NCBI RefSeq assembly: GCF_949987515.2
Contig: NC_082684.1
Coordinates: 51,612,006-51,676,005, forward strand
Length of the DNA stretch: 64,000 bases
Direction of reading: 5' to 3'
Source: Delphinus delphis
Lineage: Eukaryota > Chordata > Mammalia > Artiodactyla > Delphinidae
Part shown: piece after piece, positions 1 to 11,086 of the stretch
Layout of the letters: each line of letters starts with the position of its first letter
How positions within the stretch are numbered: position 1 is the first letter of the stretch
Position numbers and translations under genes: made by a program
The notes under the pieces: model-generated
The model's input: only the letters and a program-made list of their open reading frames with translations
Told to the model about the DNA's origin: nothing
Databases searched by the model: none

Positions 1-539
1 ATTTACACAAATAATTGGTCAGGTCAGAACAAAAAGAAATTTGAGCTATAATCTATAATTCTGGGTGGCCAATTATAGAAGCTTCTAGGACTTGTCAAGT
101 GTATCTGAGTGTTTTTAGTCTGAACTTCAACTGCCCCAGACAATGTTTGTCTTGCTTGTCTTTAAACCTCTGGGGGTGAGCATACCACCCACCCTCAGCA
201 ATGTTATTGCAGTTATAAGGATACTTGATATTAAAGAATTCATAAGAATTAACTTTTTAAAGATAAAAGTTCTTAATTAATTCTTCCTATGTTCCAGATA
301 CTTTTTTCCACAAGAAATGCAGATGGTTTGCTACACAGCAGTACATTTATTATTATTAGAAAATGCCTCCTCTTGTATGGAAAATGGATGTCACACCACC
401 AAACACATGTATTGGCATATACACCCAACAATGTGTTATTTTGTAAGGAACTAACTCACACAATCATTGCTAAATTTCTTCATATAAAATTTTTTTTTTA
501 AGTTTTGGGTAGGAAAAAAACAACCTAAGGAATATTAAG
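1..539. other. AT-rich non-coding sequence, no feature seen
   Basis: I see no gene, clear repeat or RNA here. A 70-codon frame near 289-501 has no recognisable domain and ends in a T-run, so it is treated as chance. Confidence 0.5.
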
Positions 540-640
540 TCCATTTCCAACATCCCACAGTAAATGGCAGAACAAGTTGAAAGTCAAGCCCAGGGCTGTC
601 TGACTTCAGAGCACAGGCTCTTATACATTACGCCCTAAGA
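540..640 (-). repeat. MIR fragment (ancient tRNA-derived SINE)
   Basis: The stretch reads like the antisense core of MIR: a cagcaagt-type segment, then 'gggctgtctgacttcagagc' and 'ctcttatacattacg'. Only the tRNA-proximal half is kept. It is old and diverged, so the edges are approximate. Confidence 0.5.
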
Positions 641-1655
641 CCTGTCCAAACGTTCAGCGATTTCCAGGATACTCAAACCTATTCACAGTTTGGATCCATG
701 GTAGTCTCTCATAATTAGGAATTTCTTTCACCATCCTTCATGTTTATCCCACCTCAAAATTGTGTTTCTACTTCCAGTATAGTGCTGGCTTACTGTTAAA
801 TACCTGAGCCCTGGTGGCATGTGTCAGGGCATTTGAAAGTCTATGCATTTGAGAAGGAAGACCATGTAAACCTTGACCATGCCCCATGCTCCTGAGGCTT
901 TCCGGCAAAGACACTGTGTTCTGTACCCTTTCACTTTATAACCCTAGGACTAATCCAGAAATTATATAATTAAAATTTCTTTTAAAATATCATTGATGAT
1001 GTCTGGGGTGGAGAATATAGGTTTTTATTTTTGGTTTAGCATGGGGAGCATATGCAGTTGTTAAAAGTGTTGTAAACTTGACATCCTTGTAATTTTCAGA
1101 GAGCAGTGTCAAAAGGAAACATTCAAAGTATCAGACGTGTTATATAGAAGTAATCTCTTCACAGTGACTAAAGCAGACAAAAGAAAAAACATACATTTGA
1201 AGAAAAGAATTTATTTAATACTTGAATGTTTACAAAATGTCACAAGAGATGTAGATAAGTCTAAATAATGCCAAAACCACAAATGAAGTTGTTCAATTTG
1301 ATTTTTAAGAATTAAGTAGAGAATTTAGAAACCAGTCTTCCTTTCAAGTAATTATTTCAGTATTGTTAGATTTATCTAAATTCAGTTATTGAAAAATATA
1401 TTTTATGCTAGACTTGAAAAATAGATGGGAAGGAATAAAGTGCAAACGTTTGCAATAGTCTTCAAAATGTTAGTCTCTGCCCCTATCTCTATCTCTTGTG
1501 TTCTTGTCAATCCATTAGGCTGCTTTTCTACATTTATTCAGATTTCATATGTAAAACTTAAGGTGTATTCAAAGGGGTTGTTTGTGTCTTTATCTCAAGA
1601 AAATGAAAACAAATGGATTTTGAAAGTTCCCATTGATGGATTTATCATAATATAA
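641..1655. other. AT-rich non-coding sequence, nothing recognised
   Basis: About 1 kb of AT-rich sequence without a supportable gene or repeat. A 76-codon frame at 1425-1655 shows no domain and no coding signature. Confidence 0.45.
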
Positions 1656-1659
1656 ACAT

Positions 1660-1743
1660 GAGGAGGTGGGGGAGAGAGACAGACAGACAGACACATACAC
1701 ACAAAAGAAGAGAAGGAGACAAAGGGAGAGAGGGAGAGAGAAT
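1660..1743. repeat. GA/GACA simple repeat
   Basis: Imperfect purine-rich low-complexity tract: GAGA, then GACA units, then ACAC, then GGGAGAGA. The degenerate units suggest an old microsatellite. Confidence 0.85.
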
Positions 1744-2430
1744 GAATTACTTCCATCTTTTCTTTTCGGATCTAATTCGTGAGAATGCTTGCAAACCAGA
1801 AAGGTAATACTTGGCTAAACTTTGGTTGTTCCCCCGTGTCTAATCAATAAAATTCAAATCTGCTTGAGTCTGAGGTTTTGAGTTGTGGGATATGTGAATG
1901 ATATTTTGGTTTTGCTAAATCTGAGGTTCTGTATAACATCCAGGTGTATATGTTGAATATGGGATTTGGAGCTGGAGAGAGGTTAGACCATTAAGAAGAG
2001 AAGAAAGATTGCCTATTACAATGCCTGACACCAAAGTTGCCACCCAGTAAGTGCTTTCTTTTTCCCCTGTAAGTAGTTAGAGAAGACAGGGAAAGTTCTA
2101 GAAAAGTGCAGTCACTTAGGATGAAGAGCAGAATTGAAGCTAGTGAAAGAAATGAAATGTTTTCTCTTGTTTCTTTCCATCTCACCAACCAACCGTCAAG
2201 AATTTACACCAAAAAGGGACTGATATCTGACATTCATTGATTAAGTAATGAATTTATTGTTATATATAAGTGTACCTCAGGCTTTGCAAAAATTGTACAT
2301 GAAAATGCACATTTTGATAAATTACCTTATTCTTACATGCTTAACAGGATTCTTATGATTGTAGGCTCAAAACAGTACTGGGAGATAATTCTCTAAGGGT
2401 CTGTCACATTTCTAAAGATTTTGTAAGTAA
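1744..2430. other. AT-rich non-coding sequence, nothing recognised
   Basis: No gene or identifiable repeat. The minus-strand frame at 1991-2188 (65 codons) is not supported by any motif. Confidence 0.45.
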
Positions 2431-2790
2431 GGCACTAATTAATCTTTACTCTGACTGTCTTTTCAAGGATGTCTGAATAGTGATCAGCCTTGGAAAACAG
2501 AGCTAGTCTCCCTCTAGAGGAAAGGGCAGTCATGCCTGCTGCACACTGTAAAAGATTCGGGTTCTCTCTTGTAATGCAACTCAATGTGTATAGTGTTTCT
2601 CTTTTGTAATGCAACTCACTGTGTGTAGCATTCATCTGAGTTCATCCGTATCACCTCCGTGGGACTTGGGGGGAAAGGGGAGCTGCTGCAAATATGCTGA
2701 TGGTCATGCTACTTGCTATGTCATAAATAATACAAGTCTGTTGTTTCTGACCCAGGAGTCTCTTGTCTTCTGCCAGCACCCATGAAACTG
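2430..2790 (+). repeat. Possible LTR fragment with a short internal tandem duplication
   Basis: The stretch has the texture of a retroviral LTR end. A ~33-bp segment containing 'tgtaatgcaactca' is duplicated in tandem at about 2566-2599 and 2600-2633. A G-rich stretch follows, then an ATAAATAA-like polyadenylation context near 2725, then a CT-rich tail. I cannot name the family. A diverged unique sequence is an equally open reading. Confidence 0.35.
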
Positions 2791-2910
2791 GCAGACTAAT
2801 TTGTTAGTTTGTGAGTATGGTGAACTCAGATCCTTCACAGTTATTAGAGATAGGTTTTTAATAAGCACCTGTTGAGTAACTGAAAAGTTTTCCTTGTAAA
2901 AGAAAAACAG

Positions 2911-3211
2911 AGGGCTTCCCTGGTGGCACAGTGGATAAGAATCTGCCTGCCAATGCAGGGGACACAGGTTCGATCCCTGGTCTAGGAAGATCCCACATGC
3001 CCCGGAGCAACTAAGCCCGTGTACCACAACTACTGAGCCTGTGCTCTAGAGCCTGTGAGCCACAACTACTGAAGCCCACACACCTAGAGCCCATGCTCCG
3101 CAACAAGAGAAGCCACCGCAATGAGAAGCTTGCACGCTGCAAGGAAGAGTAGCCCCCGCTCGCCGCAACGAAGACCCAACACAGCCAAAAATAAAAATAA
3201 ATAAATAAATA
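2911..3211 (+). repeat. CHR-type SINE (tRNA-derived, long form)
   Basis: Begins with the tRNA-related head. A pol III A box TGGCACAGTGG lies at 2924-2934 and a B box GGTTCGATCCC at 2967-2977. The body is CCACAACTACTG-rich and it ends in an (AAAT)n tail. Imperfect 13-bp flanking duplications (aaaagaaaaacag at 2898-2910, aaaagaaaaatag at 3212-3224) mark L1-style target-primed insertion. Divergence from the usual consensus suggests it is older than the copies at 6.6 and 29.9 kb. Confidence 0.9.
2924..2977 (+). promoter_or_regulatory. RNA polymerase III A and B boxes of the SINE
   Basis: A box TGGCACAGTGG (2924-2934) and B box GGTTCGATCCC (2967-2977) match the tRNA-type internal promoter pattern and are spaced as in a tRNA gene. 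They may be vestigial. Activity cannot be judged from sequence. Confidence 0.65.
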
Positions 3212-3329
3212 AAAAGAAAAATAGAAATTGATATACAATTACAATTGAATTGCAGTTTTTAAAATTGTATATACTGGATAAAGCAAGGTGTATCTATGCA
3301 GACTGGATTCAGAATTGTCCCTCAGAATT

Positions 3330-4010
3330 GAAAAGAAAAAAAAATCATTCTGATATTTCTTAAAATGGTAAGAAGGGGTTTATTCAAGACTCTTGCAATA
3401 GGAAAATCACAGTACAGGAAAGTGACTGGGCTCAACTCCAAACATGGTAAAGACAGATGGATATTGTCACCGGAGAGCAGAGTGAGGGGGTCAGTGAATG
3501 AAAAATGACTAAGATGAGATGTCAAAGATAGGGGAATTCTTGTTGAACTGATTTAACAGGATTCTTGCTGAAGGCAGGCTAAAAGCATAGACAGCAGGGT
3601 AAGGGATGAGGAATGTGATCAGATATCAAGTATGCTCAGATATCAAGGATGGGAGAATTCTCACTAAACTGACGTAGGAGGATTCCTACTAAGACTGGCT
3701 TGAAAGACAGGTCAAAGACAGGAGGGGATCAAGGTTGAGGCCTCATTGAAAAGAGTTCAGAGGAGATAACTAAAGTTTGGTCAAGGGAGAGTCTTTGGCA
3801 GAATTCAAATGTCATGTGCGGAAAATCTGTATTATTTGTGAGGATGGGAGGCAGTCATAGGGCAATGGGTACTGTATGTCTCCTCTACAGGAAAATATAC
3901 CTGTTTCATTTAACATTACTTTGTCATGTAGGGTTTCTGCTGACTTTAAGGAGAGTAAATGTTCATCACAATTGCAGCTCAAGTGACACTTCAACCAGGA
4001 AACCTTTCTA
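3330..4010 (-). repeat. LTR-like element, antisense, family not identified
   Basis: Reads as an antisense LTR. A minus-strand AATAAA lies at 3379-3384. Upstream of it on the minus strand is a GA-rich (plus reading) body with an internal near-duplication: 3520-3584 and 3641-3704 both carry 'ga[ga]ttct[tc]...ct..ggattc' in the same order. No terminal TG/CA pair or target duplication could be fixed. The endogenous retrovirus reading is an inference. No coding part is present. Confidence 0.45.
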
Positions 4011-4278
4011 GATCAATGACGTCAGAAATCTTTATTTCTTCTAGGAATACCTGTAGCACTCTATCTCCTTCTGAATCTCGTCTGGGAACTCATAACTTAT
4101 TGCTGTGTATCATAGCCTGCAATATGTGACTTCTAATTCATATTATGTAAAACTTTATCATTCTCCCAAGATTCACAATTCACTGGAGATTTAGTCATTT
4201 TCTGATTCATTTGTAATTCCATTAACAGCTAGCAATGGTTCACACAAATCCTTAGTCAAAACAAGTATCAAACAACTT
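4011..4278. other. Non-coding sequence, nothing recognised
   Basis: Short AT-rich interval between the LTR-like block and the low-complexity tract. No gene or repeat recognised. Confidence 0.4.
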
Positions 4279-4480
4279 CTACTCCTCCCTCCCTCCTCTC
4301 TCCTGCCTCCTCCTTCCCCTCTTCCACCCCTCCCTCTCCCCTTCCTCTCTCTCTCTCTCTATATATATACATAATATACATATACACATATATGCGTATA
4401 AATATGTATATACAAAGTGTGTGTATGTATATATATATGCATAGCATGCACTCTGTATATACGTATATATACACACATGT
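4279..4480. repeat. Polypyrimidine tract joined to TA/TG simple repeat
   Basis: About 80 bases of nearly pure C/T (4279-4360, ending in (CT)n) run directly into alternating TA, CATA and TGTA units up to about 4480. Frames read through it (for example 4268-4474 and 4279-4500 on the minus strand, with runs of Tyr/Ile and Arg/Glu) are artefacts of the simple repeat. Confidence 0.9.
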
Positions 4481-4570
4481 TTATACGCTTGCTTTTTCAC
4501 ACTTTAAGATCATACAGGCTATAACATTTCAATGCACTACACATGGGAAAACCAGGATGATGATGGCTAT

Positions 4571-5038
4571 TGTAATAAAGTCCTCTACCTACAAAACTTA
4601 AAGTTGCGAACTTTCAAAGATGCGAATGTGCGTTCTATCAACGTCAGGCATGAGTGAACTTGCAGCTTGCCCTCTGTCTCCTATTGCTGACGATCCTTCA
4701 GCTCTACCATTTTCCAACTTCCCTCCCTTCTCCAGTCACTAACCCTTCTTGCCTGTTCACTTGATGCCAGCCCCTGTATGCCAGCTATTGTGCTATACTA
4801 CTCTACTTTTCAAGGTACTGTACTGTAAGATTAAAATGTTTTCTTTATTTTTTGTGTTTGTTTTTTATGTATTATTTATGTGAAAAGTATTATAAACCTA
4901 TTACAGTACAGTACAGTACTATATAGCCGATTGTGTTAATTGGCTACCTAAACTAACTTTGTTGGACTTACGAACAAGTTGAACTTATGAACGCCCTCTT
5001 GGGAATGGAACTTGTTCGTATGTAGGGGACTTACTATA
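4571..5038. mobile_element. Tigger-like (pogo/Tc1-mariner group) non-autonomous DNA transposon
   Basis: The ends are imperfect inverted repeats. The minus-strand reading of the right end, 'agtaagtcccctacatacg' (about 5018-5036), pairs with 'aaagtcctctacctac' at about 4577-4592. Both sit next to TA dinucleotides, as for TA-targeting elements. The interior carries 'acagtacagtacagtact' and related GTACTGTACTGT units near 4810-4920. It is ~465 bp, far too short for a transposase, so it is a deletion derivative. The subfamily is not assigned. Confidence 0.65.
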
Positions 5039-5280
5039 ATCATGTTTAATGTATCACTTGTCAGAAAACTCACAAAATTCTAAAAGGCATAATTTGAGGT
5101 ATAAGATTTGCTTTTTGAATTAGCAGCTAATGGGTAAATTATCTTTGATATTTCCAAAGCAGCTGGGTGCAGTCTTATGTGAATTCATCAGGAAGGGCAT
5201 TTAATTTCAGCTTTTACTATTTTAGCTTTGTTTAAAATGTAGGTTTGTTTTTCCCAAATCACAATCTGTCAGGATAGTTT
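5039..5280. other. AT-rich non-coding sequence
   Basis: No gene or repeat recognised. Confidence 0.4.
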
Positions 5281-5284
5281 TCTA

Positions 5285-5378
5285 TGTACCTCGAAGGCAG
5301 GAGCCATCACCATATATCACACCGCCATATAACTCATGACACACATCAAGTCATTTACCAATAAATGTTTGATTAATA
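5285..5378 (+). repeat. L2 3' end fragment (weak)
   Basis: The order 'gaaggcaggagccatcacc' ... 'tcaagtcatttaccaataaatgtttgattaat' resembles the L2 tail (gagggcaggaacc ... caataaatgtttgttgaat). It is short and diverged. Confidence 0.4.
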
Positions 5379-5399
5379 AAAATTAAAATCTTGCATTTC

Positions 5400-5950
5400 T
5401 TTTATGAATTGTGAATGATACTTTTTATCTGGTTATAAAAGAAATACATATTCATTGTATTAAATTTTGAGAGTGAAGATATAGTTTATATAAACACAAA
5501 GAAATAAAAAGCATCCATAATTCAAATATTAAGATAACCACTTTTAACATGTTAATTTCATTTCTTTCATTATCATATGTATTTCAAAACTTTCATTACT
5601 ATATATGTATTTTAAAATGAAATCATTATGTAGACTATTTTGTAATACAATTTGAAGTCAGTTAATAGTATGTTCGAGATACTTTCCTATGACATTAAAT
5701 ATTTATTAGCTTAGCTGCATGGTATTCCACTTTATGGTTGTAGTATAATTCCTTTAATTGACTATCTATTTCGGAAATTTAATTTATTTCTAATCTATTT
5801 GTCATTGACAATACTGTTTTGAAGAATATCACTGACAAAATTTGTGTATATCCATTGTCATTGCCTTAAATACAACCCTGGAATGAAATTTCTGTATCAA
5901 ATACATGCATACATTAGGTTCCAGAAAAATGTTACTGATTTAAACTACTA
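5400..5950 (-). repeat. Old L1 3' region, antisense
   Basis: Plus-strand text follows the reversed order of an old L1 3' region: 'aaccacttttaacatgttaa', then 'tgcatggtattccacttta', then 'gaccatctattt'-like, then 'gacaatactgttttgaagaa'. It is strongly diverged. The copy at 59.4-59.9 kb looks like the same type in the opposite orientation. Confidence 0.5.
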
Positions 5951-6578
5951 CTAGCAATAATAACCTTTGATAATTGATAAATTAAAAAAAATTAAATATA
6001 TATGTACAGGGAATGATGAAAAAGAACAAATTAGATTCACCTGCCTACTCCTCATCCGCCCTTATAACACATATATTTAATTGTCTTATTTTGTACATGA
6101 ATATCAGGCTACCCATTTACTTTCTTCTTAAATAAGACTTAGGGATCTAACTTACGAAATATTTTTTAAAATATCAATATTTAATAAGGCATTTAGGTTA
6201 ATCAACTCTGGTTTAAAGTAACTTTATGAGAATTATATTCCTCTATTCTGATGTGAATATTTAGTCTGGGTATTCATTTTGATTAGTCATAAATAACTGT
6301 TATTTGCATATGAGTTTGTATTAAATGTAGGTGTGTAAAGTACTATCTTGTGAATTTTAGGTTAGATCTTACTTTCTCAAGTAACACTAAAACAAAATCT
6401 CTCAATTGCAAAACCTTTAAAAGACTCAGCTGGTGATCCAAATAGGTTAAAAGTAAAAACACAAATAGGTTAAACGTGAAAGGATGGATCAAACAATGTT
6501 AGGAAATAAAATAGGAAAGAAAACTATGTTTGTGTATTTTTAATTTTAAGCCTGTTAAATGAAAGAACAAGTACATAT
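5951..6578. other. AT-rich non-coding sequence, nothing recognised
   Basis: No supportable feature. It ends at the target duplication of the SINE at 6594. Confidence 0.4.
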
Positions 6579-6593
6579 TCTGAGCATCATTTT

Positions 6594-6805
6594 TTTTTTT
6601 TTTTTTTTTTTTGCGGTACGCGGGCCTCTCACTGTTGTGGCCTCTCCCATTGCGGAGCACAGGCTCCAGACACGCAGGCTCAGTGGCCATGGCTCACGGG
6701 CCCAGCCACTCCGCAGCATGTGGGATCTTCCCGGACCGGGGCACGAACCCGTGTCCCCTGCATCGGCAGGCGGACTCTCAACCACTGCGCCACCAGGGAA
6801 GCCCC
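6594..6805 (-). repeat. CHR-type SINE (short, young form)
   Basis: Antisense copy: a T-run of about 20, then 'gcggtacgcgggcctctcac', and it ends 'ccaccagggaagcccc' (the tRNA-like head reversed). A perfect 15-bp target duplication tctgagcatcatttt flanks it (6579-6593 and 6806-6820). The sequence is very close to the copy at 29.87-30.09 kb. The CpG-rich body and intact duplication argue for a recent insertion. The 135-codon frame at 6611-7018 and the frames at 6499-6785 read through it and are not genes. Confidence 0.95.
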
Positions 6806-8771
6806 TCTGAGCATCATTTTGTAAGAAAATGTGATAATATATGCCAAGGAAAATCTCAAAGGAAGAACATTAAAATGTTAACATCCATGAGAAAAAAAAA
6901 GAAGAATGAGAAAATGTATACCATACTAACACTAATCAAAAGAATCTATCTATATTTTATCATAAATATTGTATTTCAGAGTAAGACTATTACCAGAATA
7001 AAGGGGACCATTTCATAAAAGCAAAGGAATTATTTCGTGAAAAGCACATATAATCCTAAACAATCATGCACCTAATAACAGAGCTTCAAAGACAGAATTT
7101 CACAGAAGCAAAAATTGATAGAATTGAAAGGTGAAATAGACAAATCTTCGATTATAGTCAGGTATTTTAAAACACTTCAATAAGTGTTAGAACAGTTAGA
7201 GAAAGATCAATAAGAATTTGGAATTGAACAACACTTATAAACAAATTGCTATTTTCAGAACACTGCCCCTTACAATAGCAGAACATACATTCTTTTCAAG
7301 TGTACATGAAACATTTACTAAGATAGACCATGCTATGGGACATAAAAAAATTTAAAAAGATTCAAACCATACACAGTATGGTCTTTGATTGTAATGAAAT
7401 TAAATTAGAAATCAATAACAGAAAGCTCACTAGAAAATTTTCAAATATTTGTAAACTATATAACACACTTCTAAATAACCCATGGGCCAAATGTAAATCA
7501 AAAGGTAAAGCATTTTGAGCTTTATAAGGACTTAAACACAAATGTGTGAGTAAGCAATAATTAGGGAAAAATTTATAGTAATAAGTATGTATATTAAAAC
7601 TGAAGAAAGGTCTCAAATCAGTGACCTCAGCTTCCATTTTAAGAAACTAGAGGAGAAGAGCTAATGAAACCCTGGAAAGCAAAAGAATGGAACTAATAGC
7701 AGAGCAGAAATAAATAAAATAGAAATTAGAAATGCAATAAAGAAAAATCAATAAAATCAAATACTCCTTCTTTGGGAAGATCTATAAAATTGATAAATCT
7801 CTAACCAGACTGATTAGAAAGAAGAGAAGACAAATATTACCAATAAAGGAATAATATCAATACAGATTCTATATACTTAAAAGAATACTGAGAAAATATT
7901 ATGACCAAGTTTTTCCAAATAATTTGATAATTTAGATGTCCACAAAAGAGACAAACTACCAAAACTCACTCTAAAAGAAATGGATAATCTGAATTAAAAG
8001 AATTGAATTTGTTTTTCCAAACCAGCTCACAAAGAAAACTACAGGCCTGGATGGCTTTTGTAGTGAATTCTACCAAACATTTAAGGAGGATATAATACCA
8101 GTTCTATTTGAACTCTTCCAGAAAACTGAATAAAAGGGAATACTAGAGAGAAAACTGATTTTTGACAAAGATGCAGAGGTAATTTGGTAGAGACATGTTA
8201 CTATGTTCAACAGATGGTGCTGGGAAATTGTAAATCTGAATGCAAAAAGATCATAAACATATGCCTAAAATAACGAATCTTCTAAAAGCAAACTTAAGAA
8301 TAAGGTTTGTCATCTTGGATTAGGCAAACATTTCTTAAATATGACACCAAAATCATGACCCATAGAAGAGTGAATTGATATGTTGCACTTCATAAAAGTT
8401 TAAAACTTCTGTTCTCTGAACTTCATTGTTAAAGGAATGAAAAAGCCAGCATAGACTGAAAGAAAATGTTTGCAAGTGTCCATGTATTTAACGAAGGATT
8501 TGTATGGAGAATATATAAAGAATTCTCAAAACTGAAAGATAAACAAAAACTCAAGATAAAATAGGCAAAGATTAAGCAAGCTAAATGCAAACTGAACCAC
8601 AGTGAGATACCATTAAACACTTATTAGAATGGATGAAATGAAAAAGATTGATCCCATCAAGTGTTGGTGAAGACGTAAAGGAACTTTCAAATACAGCTAC
8701 TGGGAACATAAAATGGTCCAACCAATTTGGAAAACAGTAGTTTGGCAGTTAGTCTTAAGAGTTTAAAAATA

Positions 8772-8988
8772 CAGTTGACCCTTGAACAACAGGGTTTGAA
8801 CTGTGAGGGTCCACTTATAAGCAGACTTTTTCCTGTAAATACATACTACAGTATTAAAACAATCCAGTTAGTTGAATCTGCAGTTGCAGAACCGAGGATA
8901 CTGGAAGGCGACTGTAAAGTTATATGCAGATTTTCACCTGCACGTAGGGTCAGCACTCCTGACCCCCACATTGTGCAAGGGACAACTG
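8772..8988. mobile_element. Tigger2/MER28-like non-autonomous DNA transposon (217 bp)
   Basis: It opens with cagttgacccttgaacaac and closes with an inverted copy (gtgcaagggacaactg). TA dinucleotides flank it at 8770-8771 and 8989-8990, the duplication expected for a Tc1-mariner/pogo element. The interior 'ggtccacttataagcaga' matches the subterminal text of the larger copy at 14485-14855, read in the opposite orientation. It lies inside the L1 at 6.9-9.6 kb, so it landed after that L1. The frame at 8727-9095 crosses it and is not a gene. Confidence 0.85.
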
Positions 8989-8999
8989 TATACCTGCAT

Positions 9000-9030
9000 C
9001 TAATTCAATTCAATTCAATTTCAATTATTC
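9000..9030. repeat. Short ATTCA pentanucleotide repeat
   Basis: About four imperfect ATTCA units just after the DNA transposon, inside the L1 3' portion. Confidence 0.7.
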
Positions 9031-9625
9031 TAGATTTTACTGAAAATAACAGAAACCACACATATATACAAATACTTACACACAAATATTCGTAGTAGTT
9101 TTATTTGTAATAGCCCCAAACTGGAAATCAAACCAGATAACCACCAACAGTGGAATGGATGAGCGAATTGTGATATATCTATACTATGGAATACTACTCA
9201 GCAATAAAAATGAGAGAACTACTGTTCACTGTATGTGAGTGAATCCAGGTATATTTATATGTTCATATGTATATTGCCACAAAATAGATGATCTTCAGAA
9301 TAATTATGCAGAGGGAAAGAAACCAGAATAAAAAAATACATACTGTATAGTTTTATTTATATAAAATTCTAGAAAATGCAAACTAATCTATTGTGAAAAG
9401 CAAATCAATGTTTGCCTGGAGAAGGGAGGAGACAGGAATGGGAGAAGGATTGCAAAGGAGCACAGGGAAACTTTTGTGGGTGAAGGATATATTCATTATC
9501 TTGATTATGGTGATGGTTTTATAGATATATAAATATGTCAAAACTTTTCAGATGGTATGCCTTAAATACGTGTTAATTTTTGTCAACATGTCAATTATAC
9601 TTCAATACAAAATGCTAAAAGAGAA

Positions 9626-11086
9626 TTATGTTCCTTAATTTTTGTTTGAGTATTTCCTCTGGGGATTTATTTTAATTACTAGTAAGTAATTATCATTTGT
9701 ATGTGATCTTGTGCTGAGTCTAATTGTATAAGTGACTGTTTTATCATTTTAACTTAAATAGTTTACTAACAAGTAACGCTAAACCCCAATAACTCTAAAA
9801 CAAACAATTTTGAAGACTTAGTTGGCAATCTGATGTAATGGATAAAACGATGTGAGGACACATTTGTCTTTTAGATATTTTAAGAAGTACATTGCTATTT
9901 GTACTTTAAATCGACACTTCTTTTTTTTTAATTAAAAATGTTTTAAATGTGAACATGTTCTAGACAAGTGTTTGCAAACCATTAAGATTATACATGTATT
10001 ATACAGTTATTCCTGGAATGTTCTTGTGCTTGGTGAATGTATACCATGTGGGAGGAGGCAAAATATATCCAGGTTCCTGGTAGTCAAATATGAAGAATAT
10101 TTGTTGCCCAAAATATCCAGAGAATAGAGTATATCTCAGAAGGGGTGATTTACAAAACTGATAAATCTAGGACAGTTGTTTTGGTTCTGCATATAACCAG
10201 GATGAGACACTGACTGGCATGCTACTGTCTCTCATTTAGGATTGAAAGTCTAAATCCTCTGTGCAAGGTCAGGCATCTGGGTTGTTATGATGGGCATCTC
10301 TTGACTCTTCTTGAGATACCAGCGTATGCCCTCTATTCCACTCCACCTTGATGGTTGAGTAAACCGTGTTTTTTTTCCTGTCATATTAATTTTTCTTGGA
10401 TCAAATGCTGACATAAAACTTAAATGTAGTATGAATCTTATTTTGAGAAACTGGGCTATCAGCTTCTGTTAGATTGAATGAATGACCACTATTTGTTAGA
10501 TGCATGTAGAAATAAAAATCTTTAAGACTTGCATGTTGTAGAAATGTCTGAGGGATACTTTTCTGAGCATGCTATTATTCTTTCTAGACAACCTACTAGG
10601 TGACAATAGTATTTCTGTGTGTGGATCAGGCTGAAAATATAATATAGAACTACCTGTCACCTCTATGCTGTGTACACCTGGCATTTGTCATTTGCTTCAT
10701 TCTGGTAGCCGCAATTTGAGTATCTTGTTACAGTTTATTGTGAGCTGTGGCTAAAGAATCTCCTTTATAGCTGGGTATCATCTTGATTTGTCTGTCACAG
10801 TTTTACACAATTGTGTCAAGTTGCTTGAAAATGTTAATCAGTGGCTCACTGAAGGCCTTTCTTCAAACTCCCTTTTTTGTGATGACCTCACTTTGGTTTG
10901 CTTACACAATAGCTGTTAGACTATCCTGTTTCTCTTTGAAATTCTTGATCACATCTTGGGGAAACTGTATGGTATTATCTGAATTCTTCATTGCTGGAAT
11001 GGGCTATTTTTTAGAAACTCATTACAGCTCATCTTATCTTTCCATAGAAAGTGGTATTAAGAATGCAAAAGATCCTGAAAATGAGT
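9626..11086. other. Non-coding sequence, nothing identified
   Basis: About 1.45 kb of AT-rich sequence without an assignable repeat. The plus-strand frame at 10783-11115 (110 codons) and the minus-strand frame at 10496-10684 (62 codons) have no family features. Reading the minus strand across 9990-11060 gives stops at roughly the chance rate. Confidence 0.4.

Larger units (their letters stand above)
6890..9625 (+). mobile_element. Old L1 element, ORF2 fragments and 3' end, internally deleted
   Basis: The order of recognisable ORF2 text is: 'caaagcaaaaattgatagaa' and 'cattcttttcaagtgtacat' (endonuclease domain, 7090-7330); 'aatcaataacagaaagctca' (7412); 'ctggatggcttttgtagtgaa' (8050, reverse transcriptase side); then a jump to the C-terminal part at about 8160 ('gatggtgctgggaa'); the 'gagataccattaaacac' region at 8603; 'tactatggaatactactcag' at 9181; and a 3' UTR to about 9625 ('caacatgtcaattatacttcaat'). 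Many stops and frameshifts are present and most of the reverse transcriptase is missing. A Tigger2-like element sits inside at 8772-8988. The fragment starts just after the SINE at 6.6-6.8 kb. Confidence 0.8.

Noticed and set aside
2924..2977. tRNA gene from the A and B boxes
   Set aside because: The promoter boxes belong to the head of a SINE. There is no cloverleaf with an acceptor stem, and the sequence continues into the SINE body.
6611..7018. 135-codon plus-strand frame
   Set aside because: Its first two thirds translate a CHR SINE in antisense and the rest is A-rich L1-flanking text. No domain.
9990..11060. Processed pseudogene on the minus strand upstream of the MLT1 LTR
   Set aside because: Translation shows stops about every 20 codons, the chance rate, and no recognisable peptide.
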